A DNA stretch of 64,000 nt from Gemmatimonas phototrophica. GTDB lineage: Bacteria; Gemmatimonadota; Gemmatimonadetes; Gemmatimonadales; Gemmatimonadaceae. The position numbers and the translations under genes are program-made. The stretch lies in contig NZ_CP011454.1 of assembly GCF_000695095.2 (NCBI RefSeq), forward strand, positions 744,001-808,000, written 5' to 3'. The first letter of the stretch is position 1; the number at the start of each line of letters is the position of its first letter. Shown one piece after another: positions 9,210 to 17,373 of the stretch. Under the pieces are notes generated by a model that did no database searches, was not told the DNA's origin, and saw nothing but the letters and a program-made list of their open reading frames with translations.

Positions 9210-9610
9210 CCGCGGCACGGGTGACGGAGAGGTGAGATGTCTGATGGCGGATGTCAGATGTCTGAGGGTGAGCTGGAAACTGCGTTATGGGTTAGCGGGT
9301 TACCGAGTAACAGCGGAACTGCAGTTACGACCGCTGTTCCCCACGTGAGTGAGGGGCAGGTACGCGCCGATGCCAGCACTCGCACCTCTCACCTCGCTTT
9401 CATCGCGCCTCTCACCTTCGATATCCATCGCACCTCGCGATTCGCAACGCTCTCTCCTCTACGTCGCGACTCGCAACGCTCTCACCTCCACGTCGCGACT
9501 GGGCGGCCCCTATCTCGCGATCGTCGCCCCTCGACAAACTCCGTTGGTGTAGCGACACTCCGACAGATCGCTCCCGCGCCCATCGACCACGCCCTTCGCC
9601 CAATCGCCTC
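9210..9610. repeat. Gene-free stretch with a partial family 2 repeat and a segment shared with 60.0 kb
   Basis: No gene is seen in these 400 bases. Bases 9230-9262 are short reiterations of GATGTCTGA words. Bases 9277-9318 (GGAAACTGCGTTATGGGTTA onward) recur in reverse complement near 60000-60052. Bases 9378-9475 are one arm of repeat family 2, with CTTCGATATCCATCGCAC at its core. The sequence then contains a short direct duplication of ACGTCGCGACT / CGCAACGCTCTC words up to about 9510. The promoter of the lipoprotein gene at 9611 must lie in the remainder. Confidence 0.7.
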
Positions 9611-10186
9611 ATGTCTCCGCGCCCCCGACTTGCCGCGTCGCTGACGCTGGCTGCGCCGCTTGCCCTGCTGCTCGCCGCCTGTGGTGACGGGTCCGGGGCC
9701 AAAGACTCATCCGTCAGTGGCAACAAGCAGGCCGCGGCGGTTCCCCAGTGCGCCAATGCCGATACCACGGCGCTCCGTCGTGCAGTGCTCGACTACATCA
9801 CCACCGCCGATCCACTGCCGCAGCGGTTCCTAAGCGCCTTTGGGACCGATTCGGCGCTCCCGGAAGACGGCTTCAAGGCGCTGCAGGACAAGGGCCCCAC
9901 GTACTTCTACAACGACAACCCCAAGAATCAGGCGCAGGTGCGCCAAAAGCTGGCCGATGCCGGGCCGTACACCTCCATGCTGGTGGTCTACAAGGGGCGT
10001 ACCGAAAGCGATAACGGCAACACCGTCACCTTCTCGCTGGGTGGCCACTACATCGGCGGCGAGCACGAAGGAAAGGTCTCCCCGGTGCGACAGATCATGG
10101 TGCGCTGCGACAGCACCGGGGCCTGGCGGTTGCCGAAGCCGACCACCGCGCCGGCTGCTGCCAGCCCCGCGGACGCCAGCAAATGA
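9611..10186 (+). CDS. Lipoprotein of unknown function
   Basis: A 191-residue protein with a clear lipoprotein signal: a basic start (MSPRPR), a hydrophobic core and the lipobox LLAAC near residue 27. I do not recognise the mature domain. It is small, acidic-to-neutral and ends in an Ala/Pro-rich tail. A short segment (VVYKGRTESDNGNTVTFSLGG) looks like beta structure. The stop overlaps the ATG of the acyltransferase gene by four bases, so it is the first gene of a three-gene unit with that enzyme and dacB. This makes an envelope role plausible. Confidence 0.85.
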   Translation: MSPRPRLAASLTLAAPLALLLAACGDGSGAKDSSVSGNKQAAAVPQCANADTTALRRAVLDYITTADPLPQRFLSAFGTDSALPEDGFKALQDKGPTYFYNDNPKNQAQVRQKLADAGPYTSMLVVYKGRTESDNGNTVTFSLGGHYIGGEHEGKVSPVRQIMVRCDSTGAWRLPKPTTAPAAASPADASK

Positions 10187-11379
10187 CAGGGTCCCTGAAG
10201 ACGGAGCGACTCGTCTCGCTTGACGTCTTCCGTGGCATGACCGTCGCCGGGATGTTGCTGGTCAACAATCCCGGCACCTGGTCGGCGATCTATCCGCCGC
10301 TGCAGCACGCGCCGTGGCACGGCTGGACACCCACCGATCTCATCTTCCCGTTCTTCCTCTTCATCGTCGGCATCACCACGGAGCTGTCGCTGCGGGTGCG
10401 GCGGGCACGGGGCGACGATGACCAGGCCATCCTGCGACAGATTCTCCGTCGCGGGGCGCTCATTTTTCTCTTCGGCTTCCTGCTCTCCGGCTTTCCGTTT
10501 TTCACCTGGTCGTCGTCGCTCGACGGCGCGTCCTTCGGGGCCCGGGTGCTGGATCGCATTGAGCATTGGCGCGTCATGGGCGTGCTGCAGCGCATTGGAT
10601 TGGCCTACATCGTGGGCGGGCTGCTCACCTGGCGCACGTCGGTCAAACAGCAGGTGGCCATCTTGGCGGCGTTGCTGCTGAGCTACTGGGCCCTCATGAC
10701 GCTGGTGCCGGTGCCGGATACCGGCGTGCCGGGCCGCTTTGTGCTCGATAAACCGGACCAGCTGCTGAGTGCGTGGCTCGACCGCGTGGTGTTGGGCACC
10801 AACCATCTGTGGGTGGGGGGCAAAACGTGGGACCCCGAAGGGCTGCTCAGCACGCTCCCCGCGGTCGGGACCATGATCTGCGGGACCTTTGCTGGCAAAT
10901 GGATTGGCGAGCAGCAGCGTCCGCTCGCGGAGCGTCTCGCCGGCCTCTTTGCCGTGGGCGCGCTGGCCATGATGCTCGGCGCCATCTGGCATTGGGTGTT
11001 CCCCATCAACAAGAACATCTGGACGAGCTCGTACGTGGTGTTCACGGCCGGGATCGGGGCCGTCTCGCTGGCTACCTGCATGTGGCTCATCGATGTGCAG
11101 CAGCTGCGACGCTGGACCCATCCGTTCGTCATTTATGGGACGAATCCGATGCTGGCCTTTCTGGGCTCCGGATTGATGGCCCGTTGCATCTCGTCCATTT
11201 GGACGTGGGAAACGCAAAACGGAACGCGGACCTCGGCTCAGGGGTTTGCCTTCACTACGATGTTTGCTTCTTGGCTTCCGCCGCGGGAAGCGTCGTTTGC
11301 TTACGCCGTCAGCTTCGTGGCCCTCTGGTATCTGATCCTGTGGGCGGCATGGAAGCGCGGATTCGTACTCAAGGTCTGA
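10183..11379 (+). CDS. HGSNAT/NagX-like multispanning acyltransferase
   Basis: A 398-residue integral membrane protein with about ten hydrophobic segments, related to human heparan-alpha-glucosaminide N-acetyltransferase and bacterial NagX (DUF5009/DUF1624-like). The family motifs are RLVSLDVFRGMTVAGMLLVN at the N-terminus, followed by WHGWTPTDLIFPFFLFIVG, where the His is the expected acetyl-carrying residue. Members move acetyl groups from cytoplasmic acetyl-CoA to amino sugars on the other side of the membrane. Its position between a lipoprotein and a peptidoglycan peptidase suggests cell-wall amino-sugar modification or recycling, but the substrate is not shown by the sequence. The ATG overlaps the previous stop, and dacB follows after four bases. 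Confidence 0.88.
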   Translation: MTGSLKTERLVSLDVFRGMTVAGMLLVNNPGTWSAIYPPLQHAPWHGWTPTDLIFPFFLFIVGITTELSLRVRRARGDDDQAILRQILRRGALIFLFGFLLSGFPFFTWSSSLDGASFGARVLDRIEHWRVMGVLQRIGLAYIVGGLLTWRTSVKQQVAILAALLLSYWALMTLVPVPDTGVPGRFVLDKPDQLLSAWLDRVVLGTNHLWVGGKTWDPEGLLSTLPAVGTMICGTFAGKWIGEQQRPLAERLAGLFAVGALAMMLGAIWHWVFPINKNIWTSSYVVFTAGIGAVSLATCMWLIDVQQLRRWTHPFVIYGTNPMLAFLGSGLMARCISSIWTWETQNGTRTSAQGFAFTTMFASWLPPREASFAYAVSFVALWYLILWAAWKRGFVLKV

Positions 11380-11383
11380 CGTC

Positions 11384-13048
11384 ATGAACCGTTGCATTTG
11401 CTGGTGTGCACGTTCGTCGCTCGTTTCGGTGTGCACACTGGCCCTGTCCGCTCTGGTGGTCACTCCGGTGGTTCCGCGTGCGGCGCTGGCCGCACCGGTT
11501 TTCGCGCCGGTGTCAGCCAACACGGTGGCTGCGGCCGGCGTGCAGCAGGTGCGCGAGCGTCAACCCAAGCGCACCACCACCAAGAAGACTCCCGCCCGCT
11601 CCAAGCGCACCACGTCTGCCCCCAAGCGTCGCGCGCCGGTCATTCCGGTCCTGCGCCACACCACCCCGCGGGGGGCCGAGGCTCTTACCGCGGATCTGGG
11701 CGTGCTGCTGGGCAGTCGCACCCGGAACGGCGACTGGGGCGCCATGGTGGTGAGCATTACGCGCGGCGACACGCTGTTTGCGCACGGCGCTGGCAGTCGG
11801 TTGGTCCCGGCCAGTACCATGAAGCTGTTTACCGCGGCCATTGCGCTGGAGAAGCTGGGGGCCGAACACACCTTCAGCACCGACGTCCTGCGCGACGGTG
11901 CGCTGGCTCCTGATGGCACCCTGACCGGGAACCTCGTGTTGCGCGGCGACGGCGATCCGTCGCTCTCGCCCCGCTTTGTGCGCGGCGGTCCAGGTGCGTC
12001 CATGGCGCTGCTGGCGCAATTTGTCGCTGGCGCCGGCATCCGCCGAGTGACCGGCGATGTGGTGGCCGACGCCAGCGGTTTTGAAAGCCGGCGCATTCCT
12101 GAGGGCTGGTTGACGCGCTACGCCGGGGCGGGATATGCCGCCCCCTTCTCCGCCCTCACGCTCAACGAGAACATCGTCATTGTCGGGGTCACACCGGGCA
12201 AGGCGGGGGGCGCCGGACAGGTGTTTCTGGAGCCCGCCACGGCGGGGCTGACCATCACCAACACCGTGCGTACGGTTGCGGGGGGGGGTACCCGCATCAG
12301 TGCCCGTCGCATTGGTGATGATCGCGTCGTGGTGTCGGGCACCATTGGCGCCCGGGCCGGCACGTCGCGCTATCAGCTCGTGGTCGGCGACCCGGTCACC
12401 TTCACCGCCGGCGCCTTCAAGACGGCGCTGGAGGCGCATGGCGTAAAGGTGGACGGGACGCTTCGCGTGGGGCGCACCCCCGACAACGCCGCCATGGTGA
12501 CCAGTCTCCCGTCGCCACCGCTGGCCCGGCTGGTCAGTGTGATGAATCGCGAGAGCATCAACATCTTCGCGGAATTGCTCTTCCGGAACGCCGCGCGTGG
12601 GCTCGAGAAAACGAACATCGGGTCCGCCGAAATGGCATCGCAAACACTGCAGCAGTTTCTCACCCGTCAGGTGGGCGCATCGCCCGATGCGGTCAGTGTC
12701 ACCGACGGCAGTGGACTCTCCGTACTCGATCGCGTCACGCCACGCGCGTTGGTCCAGTTGCTTGATCATGCGCACCAGGCCTCGTGGGGGAGCGCCTTTC
12801 ACGCGTCGCTGCCCGTGGCGGGTGAATCGGAGCTGTTACGCAATCGCATGCGCGCCACGCCGGCCCAGGGGAACCTGCACGCCAAGACCGGCACGACGAA
12901 CGATGTGATTGGCCTCTCGGGCTACGTCACGGCGGAGAACGGCGAGATTTTGGCCTTTGCCTTTCTGTACAACGGCAAGGACCGCTGGCACGCGCGCGAA
13001 ACCATCGACGCGATGGGCCCAACCATGGCGGCCTTCTCGCGGGACTAA
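11384..13048 (+). CDS. dacB: D-alanyl-D-alanine carboxypeptidase/endopeptidase, PBP4 (peptidase family S13)
   Basis: A low-molecular-mass penicillin-binding protein that trims D-Ala or cuts D-Ala cross-links in periplasmic peptidoglycan. All three active-site motifs are present: SxxK at Ser144/Lys147 (PASTMK), SxN at Ser391 (SINIF) and KTG at Lys501 (HAKTGTT). The N-terminus has a hydrophobic export segment, followed by an unusual basic Lys/Arg/Thr-rich linker (about residues 60-90). The 554-residue length exceeds Escherichia coli DacB (477) mainly because of this linker, which might bind anionic wall polymers. It is four bases downstream of the NagX-like gene and ends the operon. Confidence 0.94.
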   Translation: MNRCICWCARSSLVSVCTLALSALVVTPVVPRAALAAPVFAPVSANTVAAAGVQQVRERQPKRTTTKKTPARSKRTTSAPKRRAPVIPVLRHTTPRGAEALTADLGVLLGSRTRNGDWGAMVVSITRGDTLFAHGAGSRLVPASTMKLFTAAIALEKLGAEHTFSTDVLRDGALAPDGTLTGNLVLRGDGDPSLSPRFVRGGPGASMALLAQFVAGAGIRRVTGDVVADASGFESRRIPEGWLTRYAGAGYAAPFSALTLNENIVIVGVTPGKAGGAGQVFLEPATAGLTITNTVRTVAGGGTRISARRIGDDRVVVSGTIGARAGTSRYQLVVGDPVTFTAGAFKTALEAHGVKVDGTLRVGRTPDNAAMVTSLPSPPLARLVSVMNRESINIFAELLFRNAARGLEKTNIGSAEMASQTLQQFLTRQVGASPDAVSVTDGSGLSVLDRVTPRALVQLLDHAHQASWGSAFHASLPVAGESELLRNRMRATPAQGNLHAKTGTTNDVIGLSGYVTAENGEILAFAFLYNGKDRWHARETIDAMGPTMAAFSRD

Positions 13049-13124
13049 GGGGAGGCGTTGTTCGACCAGTTCCGGGCCGTCAACCCAAACATGGGGGTCA
13101 GTCGCGAGCGGGGTTGGAACGGCC

Positions 13125-13220
13125 TTACGAGGACTGCTCCGTGCGGGTGGAGAGAGCGTCTTGTCGAAGACTGGCCCCGGCATGAGTCGAGCGGCGTAGT
13201 GCAGCCGCACGGTTGTTCAT
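13125..13220 (-). CDS. Candidate 31-residue microprotein of family 1, right-type frame
   Basis: A 31-codon open frame from ATG to TAA with THAGASLRQDALSTRTEQSS as its last 20 residues. Right-type frames of the same length, from ATG to TAA and ending EQSS, occur three times at 54.2-54.9 kb, and a homologue with a lost stop lies at 34.9 kb. In a hand comparison with the 54239 copy there are 23 base differences, 12 of them at third codon positions, a mild sign of protein-level constraint. No ribosome site precedes the ATG. The frame could be open only because the repeat itself is conserved, so translation is unproven. Confidence 0.3.
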   Translation of the reverse strand: MNNRAAALRRSTHAGASLRQDALSTRTEQSS

Positions 13221-13227
13221 TTTTTGA

Positions 13228-13323
13228 ATGATTGAATGCCAGGAGGTGGAGAGTGGCTGTCGCTTCCACCGTCGCCGTCCTCGTTTGAACGCCGTGTCAC
13301 AACACACGGACCAGTCCTCGTAA
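13228..13323 (+). CDS. Candidate 31-residue microprotein of family 1, left-type frame
   Basis: The mirror frame of copy A: ATG at 13228, seven bases from the opposite start, ending TAA at 13323, again 31 codons. It reads MIECQEVESGC at the start and ends TDQSS. The left-type frames at 34.8 and 54.2 kb have ATT in place of this ATG and read ILDxEEVES, so only copy A has a standard start codon. The C-terminal half resembles the right-type peptide because the arms of the element are inverted repeats. A perfect AGGAGG lies inside the frame at 13251, not before it, which argues against translation from this ATG. Confidence 0.2.
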   Translation: MIECQEVESGCRFHRRRPRLNAVSQHTDQSS

Positions 13324-13395
13324 GGCAGTTGTGCGGTGCCGGCCCACACACCAGTGCCGGTTGCGGCACCGCCGCCCTGCTGCCGGCTCCCCGAT

Positions 13396-16300
13396 TTACC
13401 GCCCGCGGCGATGCTTGCGGGCTTTACCCGTTGGCAGCGCACCGCGCACCAGTTTGGCGCCCGCACGTGGGTCGAGTTCCATACCACGCGCGGTCGTGAG
13501 GGCGCGATATCCCGCCACTCCAAAGCCGCCGGTGCTGGTGGCCGCCACGACCGTGCTGTTGTAGCCCACCGCGAAGCCGCCGCCGTTGCCCGCCGGGGCG
13601 CCCGTCACCGCCCACAGCAGGTCGGTGGAGCCGGAGGTCATGCTGCTCCAGCTGGTGCCGTTCCAGCGCAGAATCGTGCCCGTTTCACCGGTGGCGTACA
13701 CATCGTTCTGATTGGCGCCCCAGACAGATGTGAGCACACTCGATACCGGCATGCTCATTGCGCTCCAGGTGGTGCCGTTATGACGATAGGCAATGCCACC
13801 AGTCCCGCTCGAGTTGGCACCGACGGACAGCACCGTGGCCGGGCCGGCCGACCAGATACCCGCCATCGTCCCGGCGGTCGGCGCGTTCATCGTGTTCCAC
13901 GATGTGCCGTTGAAGCGCAGCGTGGTTCCGTTCTCGCCCGCCGCGTACACATCGTTGGCAGACGACCCGTACACCACCCACAGCGCGGAGCTGGACGTGG
14001 CCACGATGCTCCAGCTGGTGCCGTTGAAGCGCAGCACTTCGCCGCTCGAGGTGACCGCGTAGACACTGTTCGACGCCGATCCCCAGAGGCCGTACACACT
14101 GCCCGTGGAGGGGAACGACATGGCGGTCCAGCTGGAGCCATTCCAGCGCAGCATCGTGCCGTCATCACCACCGGCAAACGCTTCGGTGGTGCTCGTACCC
14201 CACACCGCGTTCAGTGTCGTGGTCGTGGGCGTGCTCTGCCGCGACCAGGTGCTGCCGTTCCAGCGATAGATGAAGCCAAACTCGCCCACCGCCCACGCAT
14301 TGCTGGTGGCGGTGCTCCAGGCGTCAATCAGATCGGGGGCCAGATTCACCGTTTCCCAGGTGGTACCGGAGAGGCGCATTACACTGCCGCGCTGCCCGCT
14401 GGTCCACACATTGCCGCTGGCGTCAATCGACGTCCCAAAGAGGCGCGGCGCGTACGGCGTGGTCACCAGCTGCACGCTGTTGTTGTTGAGCGAGTACAGC
14501 CCGTTGTCGCTCGCGATGTAATAGCGATTGCTGTTGGCCGTGCTCCCCGACACACTGTACAGGTCTGCCGTGACATTGCCGCCGTTCACGGTGCTCCAGG
14601 ACGTTCCGTTGAAGCGCAGCACGGTCCCGAAGGTGCCCACGGCTACCACGTCCGACCCGCTGATGCCGGTGACACCATACAGCGTTTCGCTGGTGCCCGA
14701 GGTCTGACGCGTCCACGTGCTGCCATTCCAGCGCAGCACTTCGCCCGACGTGCCTACTGCCACCGCGACACTCCCGGCGACCCACACGCTGTTGAGCGTC
14801 TGCGTGGAGCCCGTCGTGGTGCTGCTCCAGCTGCCGCCGTTCAGACGCAGCGCCACGCCGCCAGCACCCACCGCAAAGCCCGACGTGGGGCCATCCAGAT
14901 GCACGCCGTTCAGCGTCTGCGTTACGCCGCTGCTCATGGCCGACCACGCAGTTCCGTCAAAGCGGGCGATGACGCCATTGGTCCCCACGGCCACGGCTGC
15001 GCTCACCCCTGTGGCGCTCACCGCGAGGAATTGCGTGCTGAAGGTGGTGCCGCGTGTGGCGAGGCTCCACACGCCACCCACCATACGGAACACATCTCCC
15101 TTGGAGTTCACCGCAAAGGCGGAATTGGCATCGATGCCATCAAACGACACCACATCTTCGTGCAGCGCGCCGCCAAGGCGTGAGGCTGTCCACGCCGTGG
15201 CCAGTTGCGTTGGCGTTGCGGAGACCGTAATGGCCGCCGTGGCCGTCTTGCTGGGGTCGGCCGTAGACGCCACGGTAATGGTGGCACTGCCGTTCGCCAT
15301 GGCCGTTACGAGGCCGGTGAAATTCACGCTGGCCACCGAAGGATTGTCGCTGCGGTACGTCACGCCGGCCGACGCACCCCCCGTGACCTGCACGGTGGGC
15401 ACGAGCTGCACGGTCTGGCTGCTCTGCAGCGAAATGGCGGCGGGGCTCACGCTGAGCGAGCGCACACCCGGGGCCGAGGATACCGTAATGGCCGAGGACG
15501 CGCGACGGGTGGTATCGGCTACCGACACCGCTGTAATCGTGGCCGATCCCAAAGCAATACCGGTAATCTGCCCGGCGCCCGAAACCGTAACCACGGCGGC
15601 GTCGCTGGTGCGCCAGGTCACGCTGGTGTTCACACCGGCGTCGGCCTGCACACTGGCCCCCAGGTAGGCCACTTCACCCGGCTCAATCGTGAGACTCGTG
15701 GGCGTCATTGTCACCGTGGGCGCGTTGCGCACCGTAATGAGTGACGTGGACTGCCGTGTGGTATCCGAGACGGACACCGCGGTAATCATGGTGGTCCCGG
15801 CGGCCACGCCGGTTACCAGCCCGGTGGCACTCACCGTGGCAACCGCCGGGTTCCCGGTGCGCCATGTGACTTCCTGCGACGCGCCCGGATCACCCGTGAG
15901 CGTGACACCGAGCTGCCGAGTGTCCCCGGCTGCGATGGATACCGCGGAGGGCTGAACCTCAACGTCGCGCACCAGCGGCACGATGTTGATGGTGGCCGTA
16001 CCGCGTCGGGTGGTATCGGCGTTCAACACGGCCGTCACCGTCGCGGTGCCCTGCGAGACGGCAGTGACCAGTCCACTGGACGCCACCATGGCCACCGATG
16101 GGTTGGACGAACGCCACGAGACTGCGGACGGGAATCCTTCCTCGGCCTGCACCTGCGCGCTCAGTTGACGCGTCTGCCCAAGGCCCATCGTGGACGAGGA
16201 GGGCGACACCGTGACGAAGCGCGGAACGCGCACCTGCAGCACCACCGAGTCCTTCATGTTCGTGAAGGCGGTGGACTGCACACGAATGATGGCCGTACCA

Positions 16301-17163
16301 AGGCCAATGGCAATCACCCGGCCACTGCTCGTGACCGTGGCAACGGACGGCGCGCCGCTGCTCCACTCAATGGCGCGCGATTCGTTGCCATCAACGTCCA
16401 CCACGGCGGTGAACTGACGATCTTCGCCCAGGAACAGCTCCTCGGGCACATTCGAAATGACGACACTGCGCGGACCGGTGACGGTCAGCGCCGTGGTCGC
16501 CGTGATGCGCGAATCGCCAATGGCGCTTACGCGAATGGTGGTGGTGCCCAGACTCACACCGGTCACGACGCCACTCGCCACATTGGCGATGGTGGGATCG
16601 GCACTTTCCCAGCGCAGCGCCGTGGCCGCACCCTGTTCGGCGTCGAGCGTGGGCGTCAGAATCATGCTGCCGCCAGCGCGCACCTGCGATGATGCGGGGA
16701 GCGTAATGCCGCGAATGATGCTGACCGTGACGGCGAGGTCCTGCGTGACCGCGCCCGACGTGGCGCGAATGGTCGTGCGTCCCGGCGCGCGGGCGGTAAT
16801 CGTGGCCGTGTTTCCGGAGCCCGACACATCGGCCACCGTGATATCCGCACTGGACCAGCTCACCGTGGCTGACGACAGCAAATTGCCGCTGCCGTCTCTC
16901 ACCAGTGCCGTGACATTCTCCGACGCGCCCACCGCGCCCAGTCCAACGGCGCTGGCTGACAGATCAATGCGACTGGCCACCGGCGTAACCGGCGGACCAC
17001 CACCACCCGTGCCCGGGCCCGTGGCATCACCGCCGCCACCACAGGCCGTGAGCAGGGCGAATCCCAGCATGGTGATGACTCGCGGCAACACGCGAACCCC
17101 GACAGCGCGGGAGCACGGTGCAGCAACAACGCGCGAGCCCGAAAATTTCATGGTCGTGAACAT
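13396..17163 (-). CDS. Giant lipoprotein: seven Big_2 Ig-like domains followed by a beta-propeller repeat region
   Basis: A 1255-residue surface or periplasmic lipoprotein. The signal ends in a lipobox (ALLTAC) followed by a Gly/Pro-rich spacer. Seven consecutive bacterial Ig-like group 2 domains of about 80 residues can be counted to about residue 640, each with a core such as TGLVTGVAAGTTMITAVS. The rest is a run of blades of about 43 residues with the repeating words FNGTSW / AVGTNGVIARFDG, a seven- or multi-bladed propeller. The extreme C-terminus is basic (KARKHRRGR). Big_2 domains are common in adhesins and the propeller may bind a ligand, but no substrate can be named. A paralogue lies immediately upstream; both point leftward. 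Confidence 0.9.
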   Translation of the reverse strand: MFTTMKFSGSRVVAAPCSRAVGVRVLPRVITMLGFALLTACGGGGDATGPGTGGGGPPVTPVASRIDLSASAVGLGAVGASENVTALVRDGSGNLLSSATVSWSSADITVADVSGSGNTATITARAPGRTTIRATSGAVTQDLAVTVSIIRGITLPASSQVRAGGSMILTPTLDAEQGAATALRWESADPTIANVASGVVTGVSLGTTTIRVSAIGDSRITATTALTVTGPRSVVISNVPEELFLGEDRQFTAVVDVDGNESRAIEWSSGAPSVATVTSSGRVIAIGLGTAIIRVQSTAFTNMKDSVVLQVRVPRFVTVSPSSSTMGLGQTRQLSAQVQAEEGFPSAVSWRSSNPSVAMVASSGLVTAVSQGTATVTAVLNADTTRRGTATINIVPLVRDVEVQPSAVSIAAGDTRQLGVTLTGDPGASQEVTWRTGNPAVATVSATGLVTGVAAGTTMITAVSVSDTTRQSTSLITVRNAPTVTMTPTSLTIEPGEVAYLGASVQADAGVNTSVTWRTSDAAVVTVSGAGQITGIALGSATITAVSVADTTRRASSAITVSSAPGVRSLSVSPAAISLQSSQTVQLVPTVQVTGGASAGVTYRSDNPSVASVNFTGLVTAMANGSATITVASTADPSKTATAAITVSATPTQLATAWTASRLGGALHEDVVSFDGIDANSAFAVNSKGDVFRMVGGVWSLATRGTTFSTQFLAVSATGVSAAVAVGTNGVIARFDGTAWSAMSSGVTQTLNGVHLDGPTSGFAVGAGGVALRLNGGSWSSTTTGSTQTLNSVWVAGSVAVAVGTSGEVLRWNGSTWTRQTSGTSETLYGVTGISGSDVVAVGTFGTVLRFNGTSWSTVNGGNVTADLYSVSGSTANSNRYYIASDNGLYSLNNNSVQLVTTPYAPRLFGTSIDASGNVWTSGQRGSVMRLSGTTWETVNLAPDLIDAWSTATSNAWAVGEFGFIYRWNGSTWSRQSTPTTTTLNAVWGTSTTEAFAGGDDGTMLRWNGSSWTAMSFPSTGSVYGLWGSASNSVYAVTSSGEVLRFNGTSWSIVATSSSALWVVYGSSANDVYAAGENGTTLRFNGTSWNTMNAPTAGTMAGIWSAGPATVLSVGANSSGTGGIAYRHNGTTWSAMSMPVSSVLTSVWGANQNDVYATGETGTILRWNGTSWSSMTSGSTDLLWAVTGAPAGNGGGFAVGYNSTVVAATSTGGFGVAGYRALTTARGMELDPRAGAKLVRGALPTGKARKHRRGR

Positions 17164-17373
17164 AGGAGCGGCCTTTGGGAACCCACATGACTTCCGTCAC
17201 AAAGACGAGTAAGTCATGGTCTCGGCACGCCCCGGCACGGGGAGCCTCACAACCGTCACACCACGGGCACAAACGTTACGGAGAGGGCAGAGGGGCCTGG
17301 GCCTCTCTGCCCTCTCCGGTCTGGGATTTGCGATTTGAGACCGCCGAGTCGGGCTTCGGCGGTCTCGCGTCTG
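17164..17373 (-). terminator. Two strong hairpins between the paralogous lipoprotein genes
   Basis: The upstream gene ends at 17374. Just beyond it lies a perfect 11-base-pair stem, GAGACCGCCGA paired with TCGGCGGTCTC (17337-17366, 8-base loop), and then a second stem at 17281-17316 built on GAGAGGGCAGA and its inverse. Neither has a clear U-run on the minus strand, so one may be a terminator and the other an mRNA-stabilising hairpin. The remaining bases must hold the promoter of the gene starting at 17163. Confidence 0.6.

Larger units (their letters stand above)
13105..13340. repeat. Family 1 inverted-repeat element, copy A
   Basis: A roughly 220-base near-symmetric element. Its outer ends are GGCCTTACGAGGACTG (13121-13136) and the inverse CAGTCCTCGTAAGGCA (13312-13327). 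A second inverted pair lies inside (TCTTGTCGAAGACTGG and CCGTCCTCGTTTGAACG). The centre, near 13221-13227, is A/T-rich. It holds two divergent 96-base open frames whose start positions are separated by exactly 7 bases. The same 96-7-96 arrangement occurs in the copies near 34.8 and 54.2 kb. It lies between convergent genes (dacB and the propeller lipoprotein), so it could also serve as a bidirectional terminator. Confidence 0.8.
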